DNA of 64,000 nucleotides from Nocardia crassostreae (GTDB lineage: Bacteria; Actinomycetota; Actinomycetes; Mycobacteriales; Mycobacteriaceae). The position numbers and the translations under genes are program-made. The DNA lies in NCBI RefSeq assembly GCF_001613405.1, contig NZ_BDCH01000012.1, positions 62,001 to 126,000 on the forward strand. The letters are read 5' to 3'. The notes below the pieces were generated by a model. That model was not told where the DNA came from, made no database searches, and saw only the letters and a list, made by a program, of their open reading frames with translations. Each line of letters begins with the position of its first letter. Position 1 is the first letter of the stretch. This document shows positions 44,731-53,683 of the stretch, piece by piece.

Positions 44731-45864
44731 ATGGACCGGAGACACGTGGTGGCATGGGTGGCGCTGTCGGCATTCGTGCTGGCGTGTGCGGCCCTGCTCG
44801 ATCGCGTGGGCTTCCCGGCGCCGCAGATGATCCTGGCCATTCTGGTCGGCGCGGGCTTGGCCATGGCCGGGCGATTGCCGAATCCGCTACCGCGCCAGGT
44901 CAATACCGGTGTGCAGGCGATGCTGGGCGTGGTGATGGGCAGCTATCTGCAGGTGTCGCTGCTGGCCTCGATCGGCATGGATCTGCTGCCGGTGCTGGCG
45001 GTCACCGCCGCCACCGTGCTGGTGAGCGTGGCGGTGGCGCTGGTGTTCGCGCGGACAGCCAAGGTGGACGTGCCCACCGCGACACTGGGCATGCTGGCCG
45101 GTGGTTCGGCCGCGGTGGTGTCGGCCGCCGATGAACTCGACGCCGATCCGCGGCGGGTGGCGTTCATGCAATATCTACGGGTGGCGGTGGTCGCGCTGAG
45201 CGCGCCCGCGGTGGCGGCCTTCCTCGACGAGGAGGCCGGGACCGGGCATGGTCCCGCCACGCTCGGCGGCGCGGTCACCAATCCGGATCTGCCGTACTGG
45301 ATGATCGTCGGCCGCGGTGATCAGGTCGCCGGACTGTCCACGGCAATCATGTTGTGCGTCATCGGAATCTGGGGCGGGCGGCGGATCGGCCTGCCGAATC
45401 CGGCGCTGCTGGGACCCATGCTGATCACCGGCGCGCTGACCGCGGCGGGCATCAGCCACGGCTACGCGCCGACGCATCTGTTCAAGGATCTGCTGTTCGT
45501 GCTCATCGGATTCGAGGTCGGCACCCGGTTCACCCGGGAGGTGGTGCGGGAGATGGCCCGCATGATTCCGGGCATGACGGTGGCGGTGGTGGTGCTGGCC
45601 GGTACGGTGGCCGCGCTGGCGTACGGGCTGGCCGCCGTCACCGATCTGCACCTGTCGGATCTGTATCTGGCCACCACGCCCGGCGGTATCAATGCCGTGC
45701 TCGCGACCGCGGACAAGATGAGCGCGGATCTGGCGCTCATCACCAGCGTGCAGACCATCCGGCTGCTGCTCATGATGCTGCTGCTCCCGCTGCTCATGCG
45801 CGCGCTGCGCAGATTCGAAGCGCCGCGGCCGATTCCGATCCCGGCGCCGTCGGCGACCGGCTGA
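44731..45864 (+). CDS. AbrB-type membrane transporter (duplicated domain)
   Basis: A 377-residue membrane protein. ATG 44731 is preferred to ATG 44620 because the first hydrophobic helix begins right after it. About ten hydrophobic segments occur in two similar halves, each with the AbrB-like G-A-x-x-x-x-G pattern: LGMLAGGSAAVVSAADELDADPRRV and LATTPGGINAVLATADKMSAD. The name comes from the ammonia monooxygenase regulator family; it is a putative transporter. Substrate unknown. Confidence 0.8.
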   Translation: MDRRHVVAWVALSAFVLACAALLDRVGFPAPQMILAILVGAGLAMAGRLPNPLPRQVNTGVQAMLGVVMGSYLQVSLLASIGMDLLPVLAVTAATVLVSVAVALVFARTAKVDVPTATLGMLAGGSAAVVSAADELDADPRRVAFMQYLRVAVVALSAPAVAAFLDEEAGTGHGPATLGGAVTNPDLPYWMIVGRGDQVAGLSTAIMLCVIGIWGGRRIGLPNPALLGPMLITGALTAAGISHGYAPTHLFKDLLFVLIGFEVGTRFTREVVREMARMIPGMTVAVVVLAGTVAALAYGLAAVTDLHLSDLYLATTPGGINAVLATADKMSADLALITSVQTIRLLLMMLLLPLLMRALRRFEAPRPIPIPAPSATG

Positions 45865-45889
45865 ATCCGCCTCGATCCGGGCAGCCGGA

Positions 45890-45920
45890 CCGGCCCGGCT
45901 GAGAACAGCAACCGGGCCGG
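45890..45920. terminator. hairpin between convergent genes
   Basis: CCGGCCCGG and its complement with a 13-base loop, between the AbrB-type gene and the SnoaL-like gene. Confidence 0.6.
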
Positions 45921-45959
45921 CATTCGAGGCTCGAGTCTAGAGCTTTCGATCGAATCGCA

Positions 45960-46388
45960 TCACCTCCCGGAGTCCGCGTCGATGTGCTTGGCGGTATCGC
46001 CGTAATGGCGGAACCGGGTCACCTTGCCCGCGGCGTCGAAGCTCCACAGGTGCAGTTCCTGATCGACGATGCGGCCGCCATTGGGCAGCACCGCATCGAC
46101 CTGTACCTCGGCCACCACCTGTCCGTCGGAGCCGACGATGTCCACGATGGTGAATTCTTGGAACTTCCAATCCGCCAGCAGTGCAAAGAATTCGGCCACT
46201 TCGGCCGGTCCGCGCCGCGCCCGCATATGCGCCACTCCCGCGAGCTGTGCGGTATTGGCCGCCCAATCCGCATCCCAGGACACGTCATCGGTGAGCTGAT
46301 CGAGAATGAAGGCGATATCCCCGCCTCCGAAAGCGGTGTAGAGGGAGCCGACCAGGTCGGCATGGGACGGCTTGGGCGCGGCAGGCAT
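45960..46388 (-). CDS. SnoaL-like/NTF2-fold protein
   Basis: A 142-residue protein from ATG 46388 with AAGGACT upstream. LVGSLYTAFGGGDIAFILDQLTDDVSWDAD is the usual SnoaL-like start, followed by VAEFFALLADWKFQEF and RIVDQELHLWSFDAAGKVTRFRHYGD. Such proteins act as ketosteroid-isomerase-like enzymes or binding proteins. It lies downstream of the HD-LuxR gene on the same strand with 169 bases between. Confidence 0.8.
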   Translation of the reverse strand: MPAAPKPSHADLVGSLYTAFGGGDIAFILDQLTDDVSWDADWAANTAQLAGVAHMRARRGPAEVAEFFALLADWKFQEFTIVDIVGSDGQVVAEVQVDAVLPNGGRIVDQELHLWSFDAAGKVTRFRHYGDTAKHIDADSGR

Positions 46389-46557
46389 GGTGAGTCCTTC
46401 GACGTGCGGAATCCGGGACCGCCTGGCGGAGAACGACTTCGGTCTCCGCGGGGAGAACCACGGCGTTCTCCGGCGGATGCCCCAATCCTCTGCGGCGCAC
46501 GGCCGCGCCCACATCGGTCGATCGGCCTATCTGCGCGAAATCGCGCCGGGTGAGCGT

Positions 46558-48090
46558 TCAGCCGGGCAGCAGACCGTGCTCCATGGCGAAGACGGCCGCG
46601 CCCGCGCGGGTGCGGCGGCCGGTCTTGTCGTAGATATGGGCGAGGTGGTGGCCGACGGTGCGCTCGGAGAGCACGAGTTCGGCGGCTATCTGGCGATTGG
46701 ACAGGCCGCGGGCCGCCAGCCGGAGCACGTCCACCTCGCGTTCGGTGAGGCCGCAGGGGTATTCGGCGCGGGGCGACCGCAGACCTGCGGCTTCCACGAC
46801 GGCCGCGCAGGCGTCGCGGTCCAGGCGGCCCGCGGCGGCTTCGGCGGAGAGATGGGCGGCGGCCTCGCTGGGTTTGTGCGCGTCGCGATGCGGGCGGGGT
46901 TCGGTCATGGCCGCGAAGACGTCGGCGGCGGCCAGCAAACGGGCGCCCGGGGAGAGGTCGTGCACGTGCACGCCCCGGTGGTAGCCGGAGCCGTCCAGGC
47001 GTTCGTGATGGCCGGAGGCGATCTCGGCGAGATCGGCGAGGCTGGGACAGCGGCGCAGCACGCGATCGGTCCAATACGAGTGCAGCCGTACGCGTTCCCA
47101 GTCCCCGGCGCCGAGCGGGCCGGGGCGATCCCAGACCGCGCTGGAGACCGCGGCGCGGCCGATGTCGTGCAACAGGGCGGCGGAGCGCAGGGCGGCGCGG
47201 TCGGTGCGGTTCATCCCCGCCAATTCGGCGGTGGCGTCCGCGAGCTGGGCCACGTGGCCGGAATGGCCGAGCAGATAGCGGCCCTTGAGGTCGACCACGA
47301 CCGCCATGGCCATGCACAGGTGGTCGCGATCCTCGGGCCGGATGACGGTCGGCAGGCCGGGTTCGGCGGCCACCACGGCGGCCAGCAGATCGGGGCGATT
47401 CAGGACGTCCCACACCACCTCCGGATCGGCGGCGAAGACGCCGACCAGATCCGGATCCAGATGCCCGCCCGCGCGGCGGTTCAGTTCCTCGAGGGCGGCG
47501 CCGCGGTCGCGGGTGCGGAAGGCCAGCACGGCCTGTTCGGCCAGGTGCAGGATGCGCCCGGGCAGCGAGACGTCGTCGCCGCGCAGGCGCTCGGGTGCGC
47601 CCAGCCCGTCCCAGCGCTCCTTGACCTCGGTGAGCGCGAGGACGGCCGCCTCGGGCAGGCCCAGGCGCGGTCCCAGCGCCCGGCTCACCTCGCAGACCGA
47701 GCGGACCGCGATCGGTGCTCCCCGGGGCGCATGGGTGATGAAGCGGTCGCGCATGGCGGCCTGTGCCTCGGGCGCCCACTGCCCGAAGTGGCTCATCTGA
47801 TCGCGGAAGACATTCGGATCGCCCGGATCGAGGGTGTGATACGCCTGCTGGAAGGCGATGTCGTCGACATAGGCCTCGGCGTTCTCGGAGGCCCGGCTGG
47901 TACAGCCGACCGCGCCCAGCAGGGCGGCGTGGAAGACGATACGCCGATCGGATTCGTCGAGGCCGAGTTGTTCGGCGACGGCATTGGCCACGAGGCACAC
48001 TGCCAGGCCTTTTTCGAAGGGCATCCCGGTGGCCAGGTCGGTGGTGAGGGAGAGCGCTGCGAGCACCTCGGTGACCCGAATCGATGCCAT
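46558..48090 (-). CDS. HD-GYP-type phosphohydrolase with LuxR HTH
   Basis: A 510-residue protein from ATG 48090. The central part carries LLHDIGRAAVSSAVWDRPGP and EIASGHHERLDGSGYHRG, the HD and GYP-type motifs of HD-GYP cyclic-di-GMP phosphodiesterases (G-Y-H here replaces G-Y-P). The C-terminus is a LuxR HTH (LTEREVDVLRLAARGLSNRQIAAELVLS). An additional N-terminal HD-like region is possible (residues 1-150). The fusion suggests a transcription factor whose activity follows a nucleotide or stress signal. Similar fusions occur in actinobacteria. Confidence 0.82.
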   Translation of the reverse strand: MASIRVTEVLAALSLTTDLATGMPFEKGLAVCLVANAVAEQLGLDESDRRIVFHAALLGAVGCTSRASENAEAYVDDIAFQQAYHTLDPGDPNVFRDQMSHFGQWAPEAQAAMRDRFITHAPRGAPIAVRSVCEVSRALGPRLGLPEAAVLALTEVKERWDGLGAPERLRGDDVSLPGRILHLAEQAVLAFRTRDRGAALEELNRRAGGHLDPDLVGVFAADPEVVWDVLNRPDLLAAVVAAEPGLPTVIRPEDRDHLCMAMAVVVDLKGRYLLGHSGHVAQLADATAELAGMNRTDRAALRSAALLHDIGRAAVSSAVWDRPGPLGAGDWERVRLHSYWTDRVLRRCPSLADLAEIASGHHERLDGSGYHRGVHVHDLSPGARLLAAADVFAAMTEPRPHRDAHKPSEAAAHLSAEAAAGRLDRDACAAVVEAAGLRSPRAEYPCGLTEREVDVLRLAARGLSNRQIAAELVLSERTVGHHLAHIYDKTGRRTRAGAAVFAMEHGLLPG

Positions 48091-48650
48091 ATGTCGACAG
48101 TAATGCCCCCGGAGCGGGGGCGCAGTGCGATCGGCGCTGTTGCTGAACGATCGCTCTAGCGCAGCGACACGCCGATAATTCAGGCAAATCTGCTATATCG
48201 CTCGCGGGCGTCTAAATTGTTCTGTGATCTGAAACACTTTGTGTTTCGAATTGAATTTGCAGGTCAGTGCTTATATTAATGCATGTATTCGCGTCGCTTG
48301 GAGTGCCGGTTCACCTTCTGTTCACTTTTGGTTCAGGCTGTGTTAACTAAGCGCAATCAAGCTGTGACCTTGTCGGAAACAGACCCCAGGTCTGGATGAT
48401 GCAAGGAGATGTCGACTCACATGTGGAACGTGATCACGACAGCGGTGAGATGAGGCGCCACGGCCCGTTGCGGCCGGCACTGTCACCCATGACCTCCTCG
48501 AGCGTCTGATTCCCTAGGCCCACAACGGGTCTCACAACAGCAACGCACAACAGCCCTCAGCGCACAGTGAGCGCCGCCCGGCGCCGCGTCCTTCAGCGCT
48601 GCCTTTTTCAGGCCCGCGAGCCCGAAACCGAACAGGAATCCACATTCGCC
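48091..48650 (+). other. long intergenic region and leader of the SLT gene
   Basis: About 560 bases without a clear gene. AT-rich from 48190 to 48370, so the promoter is probably there. A CAGACC-CCA-GGTCTG hairpin (48380-48394) is followed by AAGGAG and a ten-codon open frame ATG TGG AAC GTG (48421) that could be a leader peptide. The remaining ~200 bases before the SLT start may be a structured leader. I looked for, and did not find, the c-di-AMP riboswitch hallmarks common in front of cell-wall hydrolase genes. Confidence 0.35.
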
Positions 48651-49241
48651 ATGCCCACGAAAACTATGACTGCACTGCGTGACCCTGCCAGACGTAGCAA
48701 GGTGGTTGCCGCCGCCCGTACGGCCGGCACCGCCGCCCTCGCCCTCGGCGTCTTCGGCTCCATCATCACCGCCGCCGGCAATGCCACCGACGATGTGCAG
48801 CCCGCCGCGCTGGAGGAGACCCTCGCCGCGGCCGCCCCCGCCGTCCCGGCCGCGGAGCAGGCCCCCGCGGCTGCCCCGGCCCCCGCGCCCATGCCGCAGC
48901 CCGAGCCCGCCCCGGTCTACCCGAACAACCTCGACGGCTGGATCCGCCAGGCCCTCGACATCATGCAGTCGAAGGGCATCCCGGGTAGCTACGACGGCAT
49001 CTACCGGAACATCATCCGCGAATCCAGCGGCAACCCGCAGGCGATCAACCTGTACGACTCCAATGCCGCCATGGGCATCCCGTCCAAGGGCCTGCTCCAG
49101 GTCATCGACCCGACCTTCGCCGCCTACCATGTCGAGGGCACCCCGTTCGACGTCTGGGATCCGGTCGCGAACATCGTGGCGGCCTGCAACTACGCCGCGC
49201 ACCGCTACGGCTCGATGGACAACGTCTTCAGCGCGTACTGA
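48651..49241 (+). CDS. exported transglycosylase (SLT domain)
   Basis: A 196-residue protein from ATG 48651. A hydrophobic segment (AAARTAGTAALALGVFGSII) near the start acts as an export signal or anchor. An Ala/Pro-rich linker (residues 55-90) precedes the SLT fold: GWIRQALDIMQSKG, IIRESSGNPQAINLYDSNA (catalytic Glu), IPSKGLLQVIDPTFAAYHV and NIVAACNYAAHRYGSMD. It cleaves peptidoglycan between MurNAc and GlcNAc. The single SLT domain and long leader resemble Rpf-associated wall hydrolases. Confidence 0.87.
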   Translation: MPTKTMTALRDPARRSKVVAAARTAGTAALALGVFGSIITAAGNATDDVQPAALEETLAAAAPAVPAAEQAPAAAPAPAPMPQPEPAPVYPNNLDGWIRQALDIMQSKGIPGSYDGIYRNIIRESSGNPQAINLYDSNAAMGIPSKGLLQVIDPTFAAYHVEGTPFDVWDPVANIVAACNYAAHRYGSMDNVFSAY

Positions 49242-49381
49242 GGAACTGCGAGCTAATCGCAGGCACCCGATTCGGCAACGATTCCGCAAACCGCCGGATC
49301 GGGTGTTCGTATAGGGGTATAACTCCCCCTTGGAGCAGTTCCGGCAATTTGCCGGAGCGATAGCGAAAGGGACGGGGTTTC

Positions 49382-50404
49382 ATGCACACCTCGAGTTTGG
49401 CTATCGATATCCAGCAGGGCCTGTCGGCCGCGTGGTCGTCCATCGCCACGTTCGTCCCGAAATTCGCCGGTTTCCTGGCGATCCTGCTCATCGGCTGGTT
49501 CGTGGCCAAACTGGTGGCCAAGCTGGTGACCCGCATCCTGCACCAGGTCGGCTTCGATCGGCTCGTCGAGCGCGGCGGCATCAAGGACATGCTGGCCCGC
49601 AGCCGCTACGACGCCACCGGCATCATCGCCAAGCTCGCCTACTACGCGGTGCTGCTGCTCACCCTGCAGCTCGGCTTCGGCGTCTTCGGGCCGAATCCGA
49701 TCAGCACCATGTTGAACGGCATCGTGGCCTGGCTGCCGCGGTTGGCGGTCGCCATGGTCATCGTCTGCATCGCGGGCGCCATCGCGCGCGTGGTCATGGA
49801 CATGATCTCGAATATGCTCAGCGGCCTGTCCTACGGCCGCATGATGGGCCGCATCGCGGCCGTATTCATTTGGGGCGTAGGCATTATCGCCGCCCTCAAC
49901 CAGATCGGCGTCGGCACGTCGGTCACCATGCCCATCCTCATCACGGTGCTGGCCACCATTGCCGGTGTGCTCATCGTCGGCGTCGGCGGCGGCCTCATCC
50001 AGCCCATGCGGCAGCGCTGGGAAGGCTGGCTGGAGACCATCGAGAGCGAGATGCCGGAAGTGAAGGGCCATGCCGAGGCCTACCAGCGCGGCCGCGAGGA
50101 CGCCGCCCGCCAGCGGGAAGCGGCCCAGCACCAGGCCATGATGGCGCAACAGCAGGCCATGATGGCCCAACAGGGAATGGTCCAGCGTCCCTTGGGAACT
50201 CAGATGCCCCCGGGCAAATGGGGCGACCCGCCCGCCGGATCGTCGATGGACTACGGCCACCGCGATTACGAGCAGCGCGATTACGAGCAGCGCGACTACG
50301 AACGCCGTGACTACGGGCAGCGTCGTGATTACGGTCAGCAGCCCGGGTACGACGACCCAGGCGGACCGATGTCCGGTTACGGCTACGGCGAACCCCCGCG
50401 CTAG
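49382..50404 (+). CDS. mechanosensitive-channel-like membrane protein
   Basis: A 340-residue protein from ATG 49382. The first 220 residues have five or so hydrophobic segments with the TM-helix repeat pattern (FAGFLAILLIGWFVAKLVAK, WLPRLAVAMVIVCIAGAIAR) of CmpX-like small channels. The C-terminal 120 residues are hydrophilic and low-complexity: Gln/Met-rich (QHQAMMAQQQAMMAQQG), then Arg/Asp/Tyr/Glu/Gln repeats (RDYEQRDYEQRDYERRDYG). No MscS beta domain is evident. Possibly a pressure- or stress-responsive channel. Confidence 0.75.
   Translation: MHTSSLAIDIQQGLSAAWSSIATFVPKFAGFLAILLIGWFVAKLVAKLVTRILHQVGFDRLVERGGIKDMLARSRYDATGIIAKLAYYAVLLLTLQLGFGVFGPNPISTMLNGIVAWLPRLAVAMVIVCIAGAIARVVMDMISNMLSGLSYGRMMGRIAAVFIWGVGIIAALNQIGVGTSVTMPILITVLATIAGVLIVGVGGGLIQPMRQRWEGWLETIESEMPEVKGHAEAYQRGREDAARQREAAQHQAMMAQQQAMMAQQGMVQRPLGTQMPPGKWGDPPAGSSMDYGHRDYEQRDYEQRDYERRDYGQRRDYGQQPGYDDPGGPMSGYGYGEPPR
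50261..50340 (+). repeat. 15-base tandem repeats in coding sequence
   Basis: Repeats of the cgcgattacgagcag type encode RDYEQ units in the tail of the channel-like protein. Copy number may vary between strains. Confidence 0.75.
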
Positions 50405-50475
50405 GCGCTGCTCGCTCACTCCGTGCCCGGGGGTGGTTGATGCTCGCCCTCGCGTGTTGCTCCTGGCCTGGGGTT

Positions 50476-50493
50476 TCAGGGGCTTGCCCCTGA
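50476..50493. repeat. GGGGC-loop-GCCCC palindrome
   Basis: TCAGGGGCTTGCCCCTGA, between the channel-like gene and the convergent gene; same family as the elements at 37623 and 53465-53552. May act as a terminator. Confidence 0.6.
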
Positions 50494-50509
50494 GAGTTAC
50501 GAGAGTTGT

Positions 50510-50854
50510 CTAATTCTCGCGGGCGAGCAGGCACAGCGAGGCGAGGCGCAGGTGCGTCCAGTCGGCCTCCTGCCACTCCTCGAGGGATTCCGGTGCCGGA
50601 GTCTCGGTTTCGCAGGCGTCCTCGAGCAGGCCGCGGGCATAACCGGCCAGCAGCACGCTCAGCGGCAGCGTGGCCGAATTCTCCACGCCCATATCGAGGA
50701 TGTCGCGGACGGCCGCGGCGTGCTGATCGAGTTCGGCGGATACCGCCGGGAACAGTCGAGCGGCGGCCTGTGCCGGGACTCCGTGCGTCAGCTGGAGGCG
50801 ATTCAGGGTCTTGCGCGCCGAGACGATGAGCAACGCGGAGCCGGACGAAAACAC
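50510..50854 (-). CDS. hypothetical protein, possibly DUF6401-type
   Basis: A 114-residue protein from ATG 50854. Helical, reading LDQHAAAVRDILDMGVENSATLPLSVLLAGYARGLLEDA, which has the L-D-Q-H-A-A-A-V-R-D phrase I connect with DUF6401 proteins; I am not certain. No membrane segment. Single gene after a palindrome, on the strand opposite the channel-like gene. Confidence 0.55.
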   Translation of the reverse strand: MFSSGSALLIVSARKTLNRLQLTHGVPAQAAARLFPAVSAELDQHAAAVRDILDMGVENSATLPLSVLLAGYARGLLEDACETETPAPESLEEWQEADWTHLRLASLCLLAREN

Positions 50855-50935
50855 GCGGTCATGCTAGCAATCCTCCGGCATTCGCAACCCTGGCTGTGAG
50901 ATATCGCCCAATTGCCGAAATCGCTGGAAATGGTG

Positions 50936-52102
50936 TCAGCGGAAGGCTTTGCTACCCGTCAGCGCCTCGCCCAGCACCAGCTGGTGCACCTCGGCGGTGC
51001 CCTCGTAGGTGAGCACCGATTCCAGGTTGTTGGCGTGCCGCAGCACCGGGTAGTCCAGGGTGATGCCGTTCGCGCCGAGAATCGTGCGGCATTCCCGCGC
51101 GATGGCGATGGCCTCGCGGGTGGAATTGAGCTTGCCCGCGCTGATCTGCTCCGGGCGGATCTCGCCGCGATCCTTGAGGCGGCCCAGATGCAGCGCCAGC
51201 AACTGCCCCTTGCCGAGCTCCACCGCCATATCGGCCAGTTTGGCCTGGGTCAGCTGGTAGGCCGCGAGGGGTTTGTCGAAGACCTCCCGGGTGCGGGCGT
51301 AATCGATTGCGGCGGAAAGGCAGTCACGCGCCGCGCCGAGCTCGCCGAAGATGATGCCGAAGCGCGCCTCGGACAGACAGCCCAGCGGCGCGGCCAGGCC
51401 GCGAGCCTCCGGCAGCAGGGCGTCGGCGGGCAGGCGCACGCCGTCCAGGGACAGCTCCGCGGTGACCGAAGCGCGCAGCGACAGCTTGCGGTGCATTTCG
51501 CGGGCGCTGAAACCCGGTGTGTCCGTGGGGACCACGAAGCGTCGAATGGTGTCGCGCTCACCCTCGCGCGACTGCGCCCAGACAATGGCCACATCGGCGA
51601 CCGAGCCATTGGTGATCCACATCTTGGACCCGTCCAGGATCCAGTCGTCCCCGTCGCGGCGCGCCCGCGTGCGCATACCGCCCGGGTTCGACCCGAAATC
51701 CGGTTCGGTGAGCCCGAAGCAGCCGAGCAGCTGTCCGGCCGCCATACCCGGCAGCCACCGCTGCTTCTGCTCCTCCGAGCCGTACTTGTGGATGGCGGTC
51801 ATGGCGAGCGAGCCCTGTACCGAAACCATGCTGCGCACACCGGAATCCACGGCCTCCAGCTCCAGGCAGGCCAGCCCGTAGGCGGTCGCCGAGGTGCCCG
51901 CGCAGCCGTAGCCCTCCAGATGCATGCCCAGCAGGCCCAGTTCCGGCGCGATCTCGCGGGCGGGGAAGGTGCCCGCCTCGAACCAGTCCGCGATATTGGG
52001 CCGCAGTCGCTCCGCCGCGAAAGCGCGCACGGTGTCGCGAATCTCGCGCTCCTCGTCGGAGAGCAGGGAGTCGATGGCGAACAGCTCGTCTACGGTGACC
52101 AT
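50936..52102 (-). CDS. acyl-CoA dehydrogenase, glutaryl-CoA-dehydrogenase-like
   Basis: A 388-residue protein from ATG 52102; a TAGGGT box 7 bases upstream suggests a leaderless start. FGLTEPDFGSNPGGMRTRAR and WILDGSKMWITNGSVADV are the FAD/substrate signature, and TYEGTAEVHQLVLG is the C-terminal Glu region; the catalytic base is that Glu. The overall sequence is closest to the GcdH-like group. It would oxidise glutaryl-CoA or a related acyl-CoA. Divergent from metB. Confidence 0.87.
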   Translation of the reverse strand: MVTVDELFAIDSLLSDEEREIRDTVRAFAAERLRPNIADWFEAGTFPAREIAPELGLLGMHLEGYGCAGTSATAYGLACLELEAVDSGVRSMVSVQGSLAMTAIHKYGSEEQKQRWLPGMAAGQLLGCFGLTEPDFGSNPGGMRTRARRDGDDWILDGSKMWITNGSVADVAIVWAQSREGERDTIRRFVVPTDTPGFSAREMHRKLSLRASVTAELSLDGVRLPADALLPEARGLAAPLGCLSEARFGIIFGELGAARDCLSAAIDYARTREVFDKPLAAYQLTQAKLADMAVELGKGQLLALHLGRLKDRGEIRPEQISAGKLNSTREAIAIARECRTILGANGITLDYPVLRHANNLESVLTYEGTAEVHQLVLGEALTGSKAFR

Positions 52103-52229
52103 GCCGCCCACCCTAGGTCGGCGCCGGGTCCGCCCACAACGGCCGCGCCGGGGTCATTGGCCCGATTGTTGCGCCGCCTGGCCCAGGGCTGGATATCGCG
52201 GCGAATTCCGCCGACCTAGGCTGGTTGTC

Positions 52230-53375
52230 ATGAGTGATCAGCTTGGTTTCTCCACACGGGCAGTGCATGCCGGGTTCGATCCCGATCCGCAGACCGGCGC
52301 GGTGAACGTGCCGATCTACGCGAGTTCGACCTTCGCCCAGGACGGTGTGGGCGGCATGCGGGGCGGTTACGAGTACGCCCGCACCGGCAATCCGACCCGT
52401 ACCGCGCTGGAAGCCAATCTGGCGGCGCTCGAGTCCGGGACCTACGGCCGCGCCTTCGCCTCCGGTATGGCGGCCACCGACTGCGCCATTCGCGCCACGC
52501 TGCGCCCCGGTGACCACATGGTGATCCCGAACGACGCCTACGGCGGCACCTTCCGGCTGATCGACAAGGTCTTCACCCAGTGGGGCATCGAGTACTCGGT
52601 CGCGGCCGTCTCGGATCCCGATGCGGTCGCGGCGGCCATGCGCCCCAATACCAAGCTGATCTGGATCGAGACGCCCACCAACCCGCTGCTGAACATCGGC
52701 GATATCTCCGCCCTCGCCGAGATCGCGCACGCCAATGGCGCCAAGCTGGTCGTGGACAACACCTTCGCCTCGCCCTACCTGCAGCAGCCGCTGCTGCTGG
52801 GCGCGGACATCGCCATCCACTCCACCACCAAGTACCTGGGTGGCCACTCCGACGTGGTCGGCGGCGCCCTCATCACCAACGATCAGGACCTCGACGCCAA
52901 GTTCGCGTTCCTCCAGAACGGCGCGGGCGCCGTCCCCGGCCCCATGGACGCCTTCCTGACCATGCGCGGCATCAAGACTCTCGCCCTGCGCATGGACAAG
53001 CACTGCGACAATGCCGAGACCATCGCCGAATACCTCTCCAACCACCCCAAGATCGCCCAGGTCATCTACCCGGGCCTTCCCGAGCACCCCGGCCACACCG
53101 TCGCTCAGAAGCAGATGCGCCGCTTCGGCGGCATGATCTCCGTCCGCGTCCACGGCGGCAAAGAGGCGGCCTTGGACTTCTGCGCCCGCACCAAACTCTT
53201 CACCCTCGCCGAATCCCTCGGCGGCGTGGAATCCCTCATCGAGCACCCCGGCGCCATGACCCACGCCTCCACCGCGGGCTCCGCCCTCGAGGTCCCCGCC
53301 GACCTCGTCCGCCTCTCGGTCGGCATCGAAGACATCAGCGACCTCCTCGCCGACATCGAACAAGCCCTCAGCTGA
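52230..53375 (+). CDS. metB: cystathionine gamma-synthase
   Basis: A 381-residue PLP enzyme, ATG 52230; a TAGGCT-like box about 8 bases upstream and no ribosome-binding site suggest a leaderless start. HAGFDPDPQTGAVNVPIYASST and YEYARTGNPTR are Cys/Met-metabolism motifs; K201 in IHSTTKYLGGHSD holds PLP; SLGGVESLIEHPGAMTH is conserved. It joins O-succinyl- or O-acetylhomoserine with cysteine. Its order with greA and mca downstream matches Rv1079-Rv1082. Confidence 0.94.
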   Translation: MSDQLGFSTRAVHAGFDPDPQTGAVNVPIYASSTFAQDGVGGMRGGYEYARTGNPTRTALEANLAALESGTYGRAFASGMAATDCAIRATLRPGDHMVIPNDAYGGTFRLIDKVFTQWGIEYSVAAVSDPDAVAAAMRPNTKLIWIETPTNPLLNIGDISALAEIAHANGAKLVVDNTFASPYLQQPLLLGADIAIHSTTKYLGGHSDVVGGALITNDQDLDAKFAFLQNGAGAVPGPMDAFLTMRGIKTLALRMDKHCDNAETIAEYLSNHPKIAQVIYPGLPEHPGHTVAQKQMRRFGGMISVRVHGGKEAALDFCARTKLFTLAESLGGVESLIEHPGAMTHASTAGSALEVPADLVRLSVGIEDISDLLADIEQALS

Positions 53376-53384
53376 GAACAAGCA

Positions 53385-53422
53385 AATTGCGGCCCCGGTC
53401 CTGGCGGACCGGGGCCGCAATT
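53385..53422. terminator. metB terminator
   Basis: A perfect 17-base stem, AATTGCGGCCCCGGTCC and its complement, loop TGGC, 9 bases after the metB stop. Confidence 0.85.
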
Positions 53423-53464
53423 GACCAAGGGAGGACGCAAGGCTCGGAGACTCCCGGTCGGGGG

Positions 53465-53552
53465 TTTGGGGGCTTGCCCCCAAAAGGGGGTCTGGGGGCT
53501 TTGCCCCCAATTTTCTTCCTTCTTCTCTGGGGGTCTGGGGGCTTGCCCCCAG
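53465..53552. repeat. cluster of three GGGGGC-TT(T)-GCCCCC palindromes
   Basis: Three hairpins of the same family at 53465-53484, 53493-53509 and 53535-53552, in the 308-base gap between convergent metB and greA. The spacers also share GGGGGTCTGGGGGCT. REP-like or terminator-like elements. Confidence 0.8.
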
Positions 53553-53563
53553 GAACAGTGAAA

Positions 53564-53588
53564 CGCCGCACCGGGATCAGGTGCGGCG
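53564..53588. terminator. hairpin in the metB-greA gap
   Basis: CGCCGCACC and GGTGCGGCG with a 7-base loop, preceded by AAA and followed by CTTCGG. Confidence 0.5.
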
Positions 53589-53633
53589 CTTCGGTGTTTG
53601 GTGCTATCGCGGCCGAATGTCGCGAAAACAACT

Positions 53634-53664
53634 GCGGCCCCTGGTCCGTTGGAACCGGGGCCGC
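53634..53664 (-). terminator. greA terminator
   Basis: GCGGCCCCTGGTCC and GGAACCGGGGCCGC, imperfect 14-base stem, 20 bases beyond the greA stop on the reverse strand. Confidence 0.6.
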
Positions 53665-53683
53665 GAAATCCGGGGTTCTCGGA

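Noticed and set aside
48380..48650. c-di-AMP riboswitch before the SLT gene
   Set aside because: No recognisable conserved core of that riboswitch; kept only as an unexplained leader.
49316..49325. Third CsoR-like operator upstream of the channel-like gene
   Set aside because: Only one half (ATAGGGGTAT) is present; the other arm is missing.
50261..50340. CRISPR-like array
   Set aside because: Short in-frame 15-base coding repeats without spacers.
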